64,000 bases of DNA from NCBI GenBank assembly GCA_016712505.1, contig JADJQY010000008.1, forward strand, positions 434,001 to 498,000. Reading direction: 5' to 3'. The notes under the pieces are model-generated. The model was not told where the DNA came from. It was given only the letters and a program-made list of their open reading frames with translations, and made no database searches. Position 1 is the stretch's first letter; each line of letters begins with the position of its first letter. Positions 38,392 through 48,075 of this stretch are shown here, piece after piece. The position numbers and the translations under genes are program-made. This DNA is from Candidatus Eiseniibacteriota bacterium. Lineage in GTDB: Bacteria > Eisenbacteria > RBG-16-71-46 > CAIMUX01.

Positions 38392-39273
38392 ATGGATACG
38401 GGAACGCTCAGATTGAAGACCGGCCTGGCGGAGATGCTGAAGGGCGGGGTGATCATGGACGTGACCGACGCGGACCAGGCGAAGATCGCCGAGGATGCGG
38501 GCGCGGTGGCGGTCATGGCGCTGGAGCGGGTACCGGCCGACATCCGCAAGGACGGCGGCGTCGCCCGGATGGCCGATCCGACCAAGATCAAGGAGATCAT
38601 GAAGGTCGCCTCGATCCCGGTGATGGCCAAGTGTCGCATCGGTCACTTCGCCGAGGCGCAGGTGCTGCAGTCGCTCGGAGTCGACTTCGTCGACGAGAGT
38701 GAGGTGCTGACCCCGGCGGACGAAGCGCACCATGTCGACAAGTTCGCCTTCAAGGTGCCGTTCGTCTGTGGCTGCCGGGATCTGGGCGAGGCGCTGCGAC
38801 GGATCGGCGAGGGAGCGGCGATGATCCGGACCAAGGGGGAGGCCGGGACAGGCAACGTGGTCGAGGCGGTGCGTCACATGCGGGCGATCATGCGCGGGTT
38901 GCGCGAGCTGACCATCCTTCGCGACGAGGAACTGATGGCCAAGGCGAAGGAGATCGGGGCGCCGTTCGAGCTGGTCCGGTGGTGCGCCAAGAGCGGCAAG
39001 CTGCCGGTGCCGAACTTCAGTGCAGGCGGGATTGCCACGCCGGCCGACGCGGCGCTGATGATGCAGTTGGGAGCGGAGTCGATCTTCGTCGGCTCGGGCA
39101 TCTTCAAGTCGGGTGATCCGGTCCAGCGGGCGAAGGCGATGGTCCAGGCCGCGACCCACTACAACGATCCCGACACCATCGCCCGGCTGAGCGAGGGGCT
39201 GGGCGAGCCGATGGTCGGGATCGACATCCGCACGCTCGAGAATCGCGAACTGCTCTCCACCCGCGGCTGGTGA
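38392..39273 (+). CDS. pdxS: pyridoxal 5'-phosphate synthase, PdxS subunit
   Basis: A 293-residue enzyme that builds PLP from ribose 5-phosphate, glyceraldehyde 3-phosphate and ammonia. [35 protein letters not shown] is diagnostic in pattern; the catalytic residues are D23, K80 (MAKCRIGH) and K148 ([11 protein letters not shown]). AAGGAGG lies before ATG 38392. It overlaps pdxT, whose product supplies the ammonia. Confidence 0.97.
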   Translation: MDTGTLRLKTGLAEMLKGGVIMDVTDADQAKIAEDAGAVAVMALERVPADIRKDGGVARMADPTKIKEIMKVASIPVMAKCRIGHFAEAQVLQSLGVDFVDESEVLTPADEAHHVDKFAFKVPFVCGCRDLGEALRRIGEGAAMIRTKGEAGTGNVVEAVRHMRAIMRGLRELTILRDEELMAKAKEIGAPFELVRWCAKSGKLPVPNFSAGGIATPADAALMMQLGAESIFVGSGIFKSGDPVQRAKAMVQAATHYNDPDTIARLSEGLGEPMVGIDIRTLENRELLSTRGW

Positions 39274-39893
39274 TGGGCGGCGCCGCTTCGATCGGGGTGC
39301 TCGCCCTGCAGGGAGACTTCGCCGCGCACGCCCGGGCGCTCGAGCGCTCGGGCATCGCGGCGGTGGAAGTGCGGCGTGCGGCACAGCTCCCCGGACTCGA
39401 CGGGCTGATCATCCCGGGAGGGGAGAGTACGGCACTTCTGCGCCTGATGGAGCCGGAGGGGTGGGAGGAAGCGCTGCGTGACTTCCATCGAGCGGGCGGG
39501 GCGCTCTTCGGTACCTGCGCCGGATTGATCCTCCTGGCGCGTGAGGTGACGGCCCCGACCCAGCGGAGTCTTGGGCTGCTCGATTGCGCGGTCGAACGGA
39601 ACGCCTACGGGCGCCAGATCGACAGTTTCGTGGGGCAGGGCACGCTCCGGCTGGACGAGGAGGAGTCGGAGGCGGAGATGGTGTTCATCCGTGCCCCGCG
39701 GATCCGCACCGTCGGGCCGGGAATCGAGGTCGTGGCCTGGCACGCGGGGGAGCCGGTGGCGATCCGCGCGGGTCGGCTGCTGGGAGCGACCTTTCATCCG
39801 GAACTCTCGCCGGAGTCCGCGCTGCACGCCTACTTTGCCCGGATCGCCTCGAGCAGAATGGTGGAGGCGCCCGCCTCGACTCAGGCCACCTGA
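39273..39893 (+). CDS. pdxT: pyridoxal 5'-phosphate synthase, glutaminase PdxT
   Basis: A 206-residue class I glutaminase. IGVLALQGDFAAHARAL, IPGGEST, the nucleophile C82 (GTCAGLILLA) and the His-Glu pair H175/E177 (FHPELS) are all present. It passes ammonia to PdxS through a protein channel. The start overlaps the pdxS stop (TGATG), so the two are coupled; GTG 39270 is a less likely start. The 3' end overlaps the converging kinase gene by 13 bp. Confidence 0.96.
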   Translation: MGGAASIGVLALQGDFAAHARALERSGIAAVEVRRAAQLPGLDGLIIPGGESTALLRLMEPEGWEEALRDFHRAGGALFGTCAGLILLAREVTAPTQRSLGLLDCAVERNAYGRQIDSFVGQGTLRLDEEESEAEMVFIRAPRIRTVGPGIEVVAWHAGEPVAIRAGRLLGATFHPELSPESALHAYFARIASSRMVEAPASTQAT

Positions 39894-42514
39894 TCGCGTC
39901 GCGGGAGCCAGGCCTCAAGCGCGCGGGAGAGGACCTGGGTCTGGATCGGCTTGGGGAGGAAGTCATTCATCCCCGCCTGCTCACAGGCCCTGCGTTCCGA
40001 CTCCATCACGCTGGCCGAAAGGGCGAGGATCGGCGAGTGGGCCGAGGCTCCGCCGAGACGGATCTTGCGCGTCGCTTCGAGGCCATCCACCTCGGGCATC
40101 TGGATGTCCATCAGGATCAGGTCGTAGGCGACTTGCCGTGCGCTCTCGATGGCGATGGCACCATTCTCCGCGATGTCGACCAGCACCCCGTGGCGCTTGA
40201 GCATGGCGAGAGCGACTCGCTGATTGACCGGGTTGTCTTCCGCGAGGAGCAGACGCCGTCCCGGATAGGTCGGGGCATCGCTGCGCGGGCCTTCGGAACT
40301 CGGGCCGCTGCCGCCGGAGCGCGAGCGCAAGCTGGATTCGGCAACCTGCGACCCCGCGGTCAGAGTCGGTCTCGAGGCCAAGAGGCCGCGAAGAAGCTGC
40401 TCGATTCGCGCCTTCACCGTGTCGCTCCGCGCCGGCAACTGGAGCGCCCCGGAAAATCCGGCCTGGGTCAGGGCGACATCTGACGGACGCGATCCTCGTG
40501 GAACGAGGAGCCAGCGGGCGAGCGGCTGGCCGGAGTGGCCGGCCGCAGCCTGCGGGAGCGCCCCGCCCCGCCAACGCCAGAGCACGAGATCGCATTCCGT
40601 GCCCGGCGGCAGGCCGTCCGGATCGGCCACCGCGACCACCTCGAGACCCCAATGCGCCAGTCGATCGGCGAAGACCCGCCGTGACTCGCCGTTCCCGTCG
40701 ATCAGCAGCGCTCGTCCCTCCAGACGTGGACCGGAGTCGATTCCGGTTCCCGGGCGGGCCGGGATCTCGATCCAGAAGGTGGAGCCGATTCCTTCCTCGC
40801 TCTCGAGTCCGATCCTCCCGCCCATCATCTCGGAGAGCTGCTTCGAGATGGCGAGCCCGAGGCCGGTCCCGCCGAAGAGCCGGGTAGTGGAGCGGTCGAC
40901 CTGGCTGAACTTGCGGAACAGGAGCGACTGCTTGTGGGCCGGAATTCCGGTCCCGGTGTCGCGCACCTCGATGCGGAATCCGTCGGCGCCGTTGGGCAGG
41001 GCAACGTCGGCGACGCGAACCACCACCTCTCCCTGGTGGGTGAACTTGATCGCGTTGCCGGCCAGATTCATCAGGATCTGCCGGACGCGCACCGGATCGC
41101 CGAAGATGCGGCGGGGCGCGGTCGGCATGTAGTCGAGGAGCAGCTCGAGCTGCTTCTCCGCGGCCCGCGGCCAGAGGAGTTCGAGCACCTCCTCGGTCAG
41201 GGTGAGCAGGTCGAACTCGATCTCCTCGAGCTTGAGGTGACCAGCCTCGATCTTCGAGAGGTCGAGGATGTCGTTCAGGATCTCGAGCAGACAGTCGGCC
41301 GAGTTCTTTGCCGTCTCCGCGAACTCCCGCTGTTCCTGGAGGAGCGGGGTGTCGAGCAGGAGCTGGATCATCCCGACCATGCCGTTCATCGGGGTTCGGA
41401 TCTCGTGGCTCATGTTGGCCAGGAACTCGCTCTGGGCCTGCGAAGCCTGCTCCGCACGCCGCTTCGCCGCGGCCAGGAGCTCGAGCGAGGCGTTCAACTC
41501 CGCCGCCGCATCCTCGGCCTTGGCCCGCGCCCACTCCGCTTCGAGACGGGCGCGTTCCAGCTCTCGCGCCGCCTGTGCATAGGCGGTGATGTCGGTGAGC
41601 GAGCCGGCGATCCGAATCGCCTGTCCGGCGGAGTCCCACACGGCCTGGCCGCGCATGCGGTAGGTGCAGAACTCCCCGTCTGCCCGCCGCGCGACGAACT
41701 CGACGTCGAAGTCTCCGCGCCTCGCGAGATGGCTCTCGAGCGCCTCTCTGACCCGGAGCGCGTCGTCGCAGTCGATGCGCGAGAAGAGCGACTCGAAGCG
41801 GTCGTCGAGGGGGTCGAGCCCCCCGTCGACCGACCCGTCGAAGCCGAGCAAGGCGCGGAACCGGGGGGAGAAGTAGGCCGTTTCCTCGCCCGGCACCCAG
41901 TCCCAGATCCCGTCGAGCGATCCCCGGAGGGCCAGCTCGACGCGCTGTTCATGCAGCGGATTTCCGGAGGGGGGCGAAGGAGCGCCATCGGCTGAGACGC
42001 GCCTGCCGTCCCGAGGCCGAGCGGTCTCCGCGGTGTCCGGTACCTCTTCGATCGTTCCGATGGTGCCGAGATGGACTCCGCGATCCTCGATCGACTCCAG
42101 GGCGATGCGGATGCGGATCAGCTTTCCGTCGGCCCGCAGGTAGCGCAGCGGCTCCTCGACTCGCCCGCGCCGAATGGCGTGGTGGAGCCAGTCGCGGGCA
42201 AGTGCCTCTTTCTCTCCCTCCGGTCCGGAGCCGACCACCTCACCGAGCCCGAGGATCGCACCGGCGCGACGGGAGGCATAAACCGGCACCCCATCGGCGT
42301 CGGCGATGAACGCGCCGGCGGGACAGAGCTCGAGCAGCTCCCGATAGATCGGGGCGAAGAGCGCATCCTCGGCCGTTCCCTCGATCGACGAGTGGGATAC
42401 GAGGGGTTGGGCAAGGAAGTGGCGCAGCAAGCGCACGGCCGGGCGACCGGGCGCGATCTGATTGGACGGTTCCAAGCTCAGCCTTTCCTCGCATCGATGC
42501 AGGTCGAAGGGCAC
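39881..42514 (-). CDS. hybrid sensor histidine kinase with two PAS and two receiver domains
   Basis: An 877-residue soluble kinase. Two PAS domains (about 50-160 and 200-320) lead to a coiled coil, the H-box FLANMSHEIRTPMNGM, N box (NLAGNAIKFTHQG) and G boxes (DTGTGIP, GTGLGLAISKQL). The first receiver (about 610-700) is degenerate: LLIDGNGES for the acid pocket and LVLWRWRGG where the phospho-Asp should be. The second (about 750-870) is normal (LLAEDNPVNQRVA, LMDIQMPEVDG, FLPKPI). No membrane helix is seen. The start is GTG 42514 and is uncertain. It follows the rlu gene in the same direction. Confidence 0.92.
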   Translation of the reverse strand: MPFDLHRCEERLSLEPSNQIAPGRPAVRLLRHFLAQPLVSHSSIEGTAEDALFAPIYRELLELCPAGAFIADADGVPVYASRRAGAILGLGEVVGSGPEGEKEALARDWLHHAIRRGRVEEPLRYLRADGKLIRIRIALESIEDRGVHLGTIGTIEEVPDTAETARPRDGRRVSADGAPSPPSGNPLHEQRVELALRGSLDGIWDWVPGEETAYFSPRFRALLGFDGSVDGGLDPLDDRFESLFSRIDCDDALRVREALESHLARRGDFDVEFVARRADGEFCTYRMRGQAVWDSAGQAIRIAGSLTDITAYAQAARELERARLEAEWARAKAEDAAAELNASLELLAAAKRRAEQASQAQSEFLANMSHEIRTPMNGMVGMIQLLLDTPLLQEQREFAETAKNSADCLLEILNDILDLSKIEAGHLKLEEIEFDLLTLTEEVLELLWPRAAEKQLELLLDYMPTAPRRIFGDPVRVRQILMNLAGNAIKFTHQGEVVVRVADVALPNGADGFRIEVRDTGTGIPAHKQSLLFRKFSQVDRSTTRLFGGTGLGLAISKQLSEMMGGRIGLESEEGIGSTFWIEIPARPGTGIDSGPRLEGRALLIDGNGESRRVFADRLAHWGLEVVAVADPDGLPPGTECDLVLWRWRGGALPQAAAGHSGQPLARWLLVPRGSRPSDVALTQAGFSGALQLPARSDTVKARIEQLLRGLLASRPTLTAGSQVAESSLRSRSGGSGPSSEGPRSDAPTYPGRRLLLAEDNPVNQRVALAMLKRHGVLVDIAENGAIAIESARQVAYDLILMDIQMPEVDGLEATRKIRLGGASAHSPILALSASVMESERRACEQAGMNDFLPKPIQTQVLSRALEAWLPRRDQVA

Positions 42515-42680
42515 GCCCCGTCTGGTGGACCGGGGCTCCGCTATTCGCCTTCACAGGCATCGCAGGTGCTTAGGCTGACTCGTCGGCCTCGACCGCCCGC
42601 ACGACTCCCGGTCCGCCACGGAAACGCGGCCCCGGTGTCAGAAGCAGAGTCGGCAACTTGGCCTCGGGACTGAAGGCCCC

Positions 42681-43367
42681 TCACCGAATCGGGTGGTTTC
42701 CGTGGAGGGCGATCCAGGCGGAAAACTCTTCCGGCTCGGAGCTCCGCAGTTCGAGCGCGGCCCCAGCGGGCGATTTCTGGTCGGCCGGCAAGCGGAGCGA
42801 CGCGGCGTGGAGGAAGAGGCGCGGCGCTCGGTCGTGCACTCCGTAGAGACGGTCACCGACCAGCGGGGTACCGCGATTCGCCAGGTGCACCCGAATCTGG
42901 TGCATCCGCCCGGTGCTGGGTTCGACCCGGAGCAAATGGAAATCGCCCACCCGTCGCAGCGTTTCTTAGCGGGTGAGAGCCGGCGCGCCGCGCGGGTCGA
43001 CCACCATCCGCCCGGAGGGATTGCGCCGCAGGGGAAGTTCGATCGAACCGCGTCGCGGACGCGGCTGGCCGTGGACCCATCCGAGGTAGCTCTTCCGGAT
43101 GGTGCGTGTCCGGAACCCCTCGACCAGGAAGCGGTGCCCATGCGGCGAGAGCGAGAAGAGGAGCAGGCCGGAGGTATCCCGATCGAGCCGGTGCACCACG
43201 CCGGGGCGGATGTTCGGTCCGAGGTACGCCTCGAGCATGGTCAGCGCGTTTCCCGCGTGTCCCGGCGCGGGCCGGGACGGGAGCCCGCCCGGCTTCTCGA
43301 TCGCGATCCAGTCGGGGGTCCGGGCGACGATGCAGTCGGGGAACCGAAGCAGGGGCACCGTTCTCAT
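42681..43367 (-). pseudogene. RluA/RluD-family pseudouridine synthase with in-frame stop
   Basis: This is an RNA pseudouridine synthase by sequence: IAIEKPGGLPSRP, the catalytic HRLDRDTSGLLLF, then ALTR and, after a TAA at 42968-42966, ETLRRVGDFHLLRVEPSTGRMHQIRVHLA in the same frame. Relatives read TRYE, so a Tyr codon (TAC or TAT) has become TAA. The truncated product would keep the catalytic Asp but lose strands that complete the active site. Its ATG overlaps the mutY stop by 4 bp. A base-call error or readthrough would restore it. Confidence 0.85.
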
Positions 43368-44527
43368 CGCTGGCCCCCGGCTGCCTCGGCCGTCCTCCGG
43401 CGCACGCGTCCCGACTCTGGTCGCGCGGGGTCCGAGACGCCGACGCCCTGCTCGAGGCGGAGCGCCTTCTCGATCAGGGACGAACGCCCGCGCGCGGCGA
43501 GCGCCGACCAGTCGACCCACTCCTGCTCCGGCTCGGTGGGAAATGCCTCGCGAGAGCGTCCGGCGACCACGTCGAGCCGGATGCGATGCCGGGTGATGGT
43601 GTGCCGCACCGCCCCGAGAGGACGGAGTTCGTGTGCACGCTCAGCCCAACCTCGATTCGCCAGGGCGCGCGGGAGATCGCCGGCCTCGCTCAGTCCGGGG
43701 AGTGAGGGGGCTAAGGCGGCGTCGGCGAGGATCGGCGGGAGCCAGAGTGAAGGGAGCAACCGCCACCGTCCCCGCTCGAGCAGGAGACGTCCGGCGGGGT
43801 CTCGCAGCAGGAGCAGCACGCCACGCACCTCGATCGATTCCGCGCGATTCTTTGGCGCCGGAAACGATTCCGGCCGACCGAGCCGCCGCGCACGACAGGC
43901 GCTTGCGGCGGGGCACTGGTCGCAGAGCGGTGCGCGTGGCGTGCAAACCGTGGCGCCGAGTTCCATCATCGCTTGATTCCAGGCCCCGGGACGGTCGCGA
44001 TCGAGCAGTCGATCGGCGAGTCGATCGAGCAACGGCATCGAACGATCGCGCGGTGGCTCCAGGGCGAAGAGGCGTGCGAGCACGCGGATCACGTTGCCGT
44101 CGACCGCGGCGTGCGGCCGGTCGTAGGCGATCGAGAGGACTGCCGCGGCGGTGTACGGTCCGACCCCCGGCAGGGCGAGCGCCGCCTGGCGCTCGCTCGG
44201 AAACCGCCCGCGGTGGGCATCTGCCACCAGGCCTGCCCCGCGGCGCAGGTTCCGGGCCCGGGAGTAGTAGCCGAGTCCGGACCAACGCGCGAGCACTTCC
44301 TCTTCCGGTGCTTTGGCCAGCGCGCCCGGTGTGGGGAACGCGGCGAGGAATCGCTGGTAGTAGGGAATCACGACCTCCACCCGAGTCTGCTGCAGCATCA
44401 CCTCGCTGACCCAGATCGCGTAGGGGTCGCGCGTCGCGCGCCAGGGAAGTTCGCGCTGATGGGCGGCGTACCAGGCGGGCAGCGCGGCGGCGAGGTCCGC
44501 GATCTCGGTGTCGCTCCAATCGGTCAT
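43364..44527 (-). CDS. mutY: adenine DNA glycosylase MutY
   Basis: A 387-residue base-excision repair enzyme that removes A opposite 8-oxoG. The catalytic E42 (SEVMLQQTRV), helix-hairpin-helix LPGVGPYTAAAV, D143 (AVDGNV), and the 4Fe-4S loop C195-x6-C202-x2-C205-x5-C211 are present. The C-terminal half is the NUDIX-like 8-oxoG recognition domain. Tyr follows the HhH Pro, as in MutY and unlike the Lys of EndoIII. Start and stop overlap the neighbours by ATGA. Confidence 0.96.
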   Translation of the reverse strand: MTDWSDTEIADLAAALPAWYAAHQRELPWRATRDPYAIWVSEVMLQQTRVEVVIPYYQRFLAAFPTPGALAKAPEEEVLARWSGLGYYSRARNLRRGAGLVADAHRGRFPSERQAALALPGVGPYTAAAVLSIAYDRPHAAVDGNVIRVLARLFALEPPRDRSMPLLDRLADRLLDRDRPGAWNQAMMELGATVCTPRAPLCDQCPAASACRARRLGRPESFPAPKNRAESIEVRGVLLLLRDPAGRLLLERGRWRLLPSLWLPPILADAALAPSLPGLSEAGDLPRALANRGWAERAHELRPLGAVRHTITRHRIRLDVVAGRSREAFPTEPEQEWVDWSALAARGRSSLIEKALRLEQGVGVSDPARPESGRVRRRTAEAAGGQR

Positions 44528-46656
44528 CGGATCCGCACCAGCCGCTGGTGAAGACCAAGGGCCGCTCCGCCTCCGCGCAACCAGTAGATCCCGGCCGGGA
44601 GCCGCGCTCCGTCGGCGTCGCGCCCGTCCCAGACCACGGCGCGGCCGGAAGGAAGGGTCAGTGTCAGGATCTGCCGCCCGCCGGGGTCGAGCACCGAGAC
44701 CAGAGCATCGCCCGAGGGGGCCGTCGGTTCGAAGAGGATACGCACCGGTCCGAGGGAGGGATTGGGCGCGACGACGAACCGACCGCCCAGGGACGCCGGC
44801 TCGATCCCCGGTTCGATGCCGGACGGACCGGCGACGTACGACACCTGCTTCAAGATCCAGTCGTCCGGGTCGAGCACGATCCGCTCCGGTTCCGCCCTCA
44901 GGGTGAACTGGTAGGTCTCGACCCGCGCCTCGTTCTCGATCCGGATCGTGTCGCTGCTGCCATCGCCGAAGCTCGCCACCAGGGAGATCGGCATCGAGAA
45001 CACCGGCTCTGCCTGGGCCTGCGCGAGGGAGAGTTCCACCTGGACTGCCCCGGAGGTGCCCTGGGTCCCCGGGACAGGACTCGAGGTCCAGGTGGCCTCG
45101 TAGATCGGACGCCCGCTGCCGTAGACCCACGACCGGAAGAACGACGACAGGTCGCGGCCGGTCACCCGCTCGACCGTGGCCTGGAAGTTCGGCGTGATCG
45201 CCGCCCCGAACGCGTAGTTGCGCCGGTACTCGCGCAGGGTGTGGAAGAAGAGTTCATCCCCGAGGATGCCGCGGAGCATGTGCAGCACCCATGCCCCCTT
45301 CGAGTAGACGGTCGAGTTGAAGGTGTAGTCCGGGCGGTGGATGGTGCCGGGGAATTCGCGACCGCCGGGGCGTGAGCGCGAGAGCAGGTGCGCGCGATAG
45401 CCGGCCGGTCCCTCGGTCGCCTCGTACCAGAGTGCCTCGCAGTAGGTGGCAAATCCTTCGTTCAGCCAGATGTCGTCCCAGGTGCCGGGGCTGATCAGAT
45501 CACCCCACCACTGATGCGCCAGTTCGTGGGCCACCACGCGCTCGTTCTGTCTTTGGTCCGAGGCGAGAAGATAGCTGCCGTAACTCGAGAGGGTCTGGTG
45601 CTCCATCGCTCCGGCCCACTGGAATTCGACCATTCCGTACTGCTCGCGGACGAAGGGATACTCGCCGAAGAGGCGGGCAAACCGCTCGATCATCAACGGC
45701 GTTCGTTCCCAGGCCACCCGCGCGGCCGCCTCGCTCTCGGGATAGCAGTAGTAGGTCACCGGCATCGGGGCGTCCCCTTCGATCGGGACGTAGGTGTCGG
45801 TCCAATGGACGAAGTTCGTGGCGTTCACCGCCACGAGGTAGGTGGCGATCGGGTAGTCCTCCCGCCAGTGATGGCTCAGGCGATCGGGTCCGACGGGGAT
45901 GGTCTCGATCAGTCGTCCGTTGCCGGTTGCGGTCATCCAGGCAGGCACCTCGATCCACGACTCGAGCACGAACTTGTCGTACGCCACGTCCTTGCACGGC
46001 CACCACGCGGGTGCGGAGTTGGTTTCGCTCAGGGTCTGCACCATGGGCACGCCGGAGTCGCTGTGATTGGGCGGGTGCTGACCGAACTCCATCCCCATGA
46101 ACCCTTCGACCTGCGGTTCGCCCGCATAGCGCACCCGCAGCGCGGCCGCCTCTCCCTCGGACAACGGGGGATCGAGTGCGACCACGAACTGGCGCCCCTT
46201 CCGGATCACCGGGGTCGGAACTCCCCCGCGGTCGACCGAGAGGATCTCCATGGTGGGCACCAGGTCGAGCAGCACGGCGGAGAGGGCGGGGCGGTTGCTG
46301 CGCAGATGATGGATCACCTCTCCCTCCAGCCAGCCTGCCTCCGGGTCGATCCGGAGCGACAGCTCGACCCGATCGAGGTCGTACTCCAGGTAGCGCGGAT
46401 CGAGATCACTCCGCTCCGTGCCCGTGGCCGTCCGATCAGGGCCGGGGAGGAGCGCATGGCCGCAGATCGGTCGTTCGTCCCCCCAGCTGGGATCGACGAA
46501 CCGGAGCTGGAGGTCGTCGCCCGCACCTGGTCCCGCGCCGTGGGCGGGGGGAGGCGTGAACAGAGAGGCGCATCCAAGCGCCGCGATGCATAGCGGGAAG
46601 CCGCGCCCGATCGAAGGGGGGCGGGGGAGAGTCGACCTGAGCACGCGTGGGTTCAT
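44524..46656 (-). CDS. secreted M1-family metallopeptidase with C-terminal sorting domain
   Basis: A 710-residue gluzincin peptidase. After a signal-like N-terminus (FPLCIAALGCASLFTPPPAHG, possibly a lipobox) come the aminopeptidase N domain, the GAMEHQT segment, the zinc site HELAH about residue 375 and the distal Glu in NEGFATY. The last 80 residues (VAPNPSLGPVRILFE ... WDGRDADGARLPAGIYWLR) match the FlgD-like C-terminal domain that FCB bacteria use as a type IX-style secretion tag. It lies between ispH and mutY, overlapping each by ATGA. Confidence 0.9.
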   Translation of the reverse strand: MNPRVLRSTLPRPPSIGRGFPLCIAALGCASLFTPPPAHGAGPGAGDDLQLRFVDPSWGDERPICGHALLPGPDRTATGTERSDLDPRYLEYDLDRVELSLRIDPEAGWLEGEVIHHLRSNRPALSAVLLDLVPTMEILSVDRGGVPTPVIRKGRQFVVALDPPLSEGEAAALRVRYAGEPQVEGFMGMEFGQHPPNHSDSGVPMVQTLSETNSAPAWWPCKDVAYDKFVLESWIEVPAWMTATGNGRLIETIPVGPDRLSHHWREDYPIATYLVAVNATNFVHWTDTYVPIEGDAPMPVTYYCYPESEAAARVAWERTPLMIERFARLFGEYPFVREQYGMVEFQWAGAMEHQTLSSYGSYLLASDQRQNERVVAHELAHQWWGDLISPGTWDDIWLNEGFATYCEALWYEATEGPAGYRAHLLSRSRPGGREFPGTIHRPDYTFNSTVYSKGAWVLHMLRGILGDELFFHTLREYRRNYAFGAAITPNFQATVERVTGRDLSSFFRSWVYGSGRPIYEATWTSSPVPGTQGTSGAVQVELSLAQAQAEPVFSMPISLVASFGDGSSDTIRIENEARVETYQFTLRAEPERIVLDPDDWILKQVSYVAGPSGIEPGIEPASLGGRFVVAPNPSLGPVRILFEPTAPSGDALVSVLDPGGRQILTLTLPSGRAVVWDGRDADGARLPAGIYWLRGGGAALGLHQRLVRIR

Positions 46657-47930
46657 CGTCCTTCGTTCAGCGACTCTGCGGCCTGGCGGTCCGCCTCGGC
46701 CCGGAGGCGCATCCCCTCCGCGGCCAGCTGATCGATGACCACGGTCGAGACTCCGCGGAAGCCGAGCAGCTTCGCGATGGTGCGCCCGGTCTCGCTGTTC
46801 GGGGTCGAGGCTCCGGCGGTGACCCCGATCCGCAGCGGTCGCTCGGGGAGCCACCCCTCGTGCATCACGGGGGCGCGTCGGCCGAGGGGCTGGTGCCGGA
46901 TCCACTGCGGACTCACCAGGCAGTTGGCGTCCTCGACGTGGAACGCGCTCGTGGCCTGGGCGGAGATCTCGACCAGATGGGTGGTGTTGCTGCTGTTGAA
47001 CCCGCCGATCACGATCATGAGGTCGATTCCCTCGCTGATCAGATCGAGCACCGCGTCCTGCCGCTCCTGGGTGGCACTGCAGATCGTGTCGAAGCTGCGG
47101 AACTGGGAGCTGATCTCGGTCTGCCGATGCCGCGCGCGCATCGCCTCGCCCAGCATCTCGGCAATCTCGAGTGATTCGGTCGAGAGCATCGTGGTTTGAT
47201 TCGCCACGCCGATCTTCGCGAGGTGGAGGGTTGGATCGAACCCCTCCGAGTGAGAGCCGCCCAGGCGCTCGAGGAGCTGGGTCGCATCGAGCCGGCCGGT
47301 TACGAAATCGCAGACCCACTGGGCCTGCTCCTTGTCGCGGAGCACCAGCCAGTGGCTGCCGGGGTATTTCTGCACCTGGGAGCAGGTGGCGCGCGTCTCT
47401 TCGTGCGAGACCTTGCCGTGCACGATGGCGGTGAATCGATCGCGGGCGTATCGCTCCACGCTCTTCCAGACGTTGAGGACCGAACCGCAGGTGGTGTCGA
47501 CCAGGATCACCTCCCGGTCGCGGAGGCGGAGGAAGTCGGACTGCTCGACTCCGAAGGCGGGAATGAGGACCACGTCGTCGGGGGCGATCTCGGCCAGGCG
47601 GTCCCCCTCGCTCCCGGGCGGCGGGAGGAAACGCACCCCCATCTCTTCCAGCCGACGATTCACCCAGGGATTGTGGATGATCTCGCCGGTGATCCAGATG
47701 CGCTTGTCGGGAAACCGATCCCGGGTCGCGTAGGCGTACTCGACCGCCCGATCGACGCCGTAGCAGAAGCCGAACTCGCGGGCGAGGCGGATCTCGGTGG
47801 TCGGAGTGCGGTAGCGGTAGTCGTTCGCCTTCCAGTACTCCACCAGCCCGCTGTGGTAGTCGGCGTGGAGCAGCGGCAGCACCCGTTCGCGGTTCCCGAG
47901 TCCCTTCCTGTAGTAGCGCGTCTCGCTCAT
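46653..47930 (-). CDS. ispH: 4-hydroxy-3-methylbut-2-enyl diphosphate reductase
   Basis: IspH makes IPP and DMAPP, the last step of the MEP isoprenoid pathway, with an oxygen-sensitive Fe-S cluster. The three cluster ligands are C56 (GFCYGVDRA), C148 (DTTCGSV) and C284 (TICSATQ); GEIIHNP and NSSNTTHL are also present. At 425 residues it is the long form known from cyanobacteria, longer than the 310-residue E. coli enzyme. It is first in a four-gene operon with ATGA overlaps throughout. Confidence 0.95.
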   Translation of the reverse strand: MSETRYYRKGLGNRERVLPLLHADYHSGLVEYWKANDYRYRTPTTEIRLAREFGFCYGVDRAVEYAYATRDRFPDKRIWITGEIIHNPWVNRRLEEMGVRFLPPPGSEGDRLAEIAPDDVVLIPAFGVEQSDFLRLRDREVILVDTTCGSVLNVWKSVERYARDRFTAIVHGKVSHEETRATCSQVQKYPGSHWLVLRDKEQAQWVCDFVTGRLDATQLLERLGGSHSEGFDPTLHLAKIGVANQTTMLSTESLEIAEMLGEAMRARHRQTEISSQFRSFDTICSATQERQDAVLDLISEGIDLMIVIGGFNSSNTTHLVEISAQATSAFHVEDANCLVSPQWIRHQPLGRRAPVMHEGWLPERPLRIGVTAGASTPNSETGRTIAKLLGFRGVSTVVIDQLAAEGMRLRAEADRQAAESLNEGR

Positions 47931-47998
47931 CCTGTCCTTCGTGACCGATGGCTCCAGGCTCCACCTGGTTGGGCCGGTTGGACTGCTCCCGACGCATC

Positions 47999-48004
47999 AG
48001 TATA
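47999..48004 (-). promoter_or_regulatory. possible -10 box of the ispH operon
   Basis: TATACT on the minus strand, about 70 bp before the ispH start. No good -35 is seen at 17 bp. Confidence 0.3.
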
Positions 48005-48075
48005 GGCCAGGGGGTGCAACCGATCCTGCGCTTTCCGCTAGACAGCGCGCGTCGCCATGCCCAACGTTTCGACCC

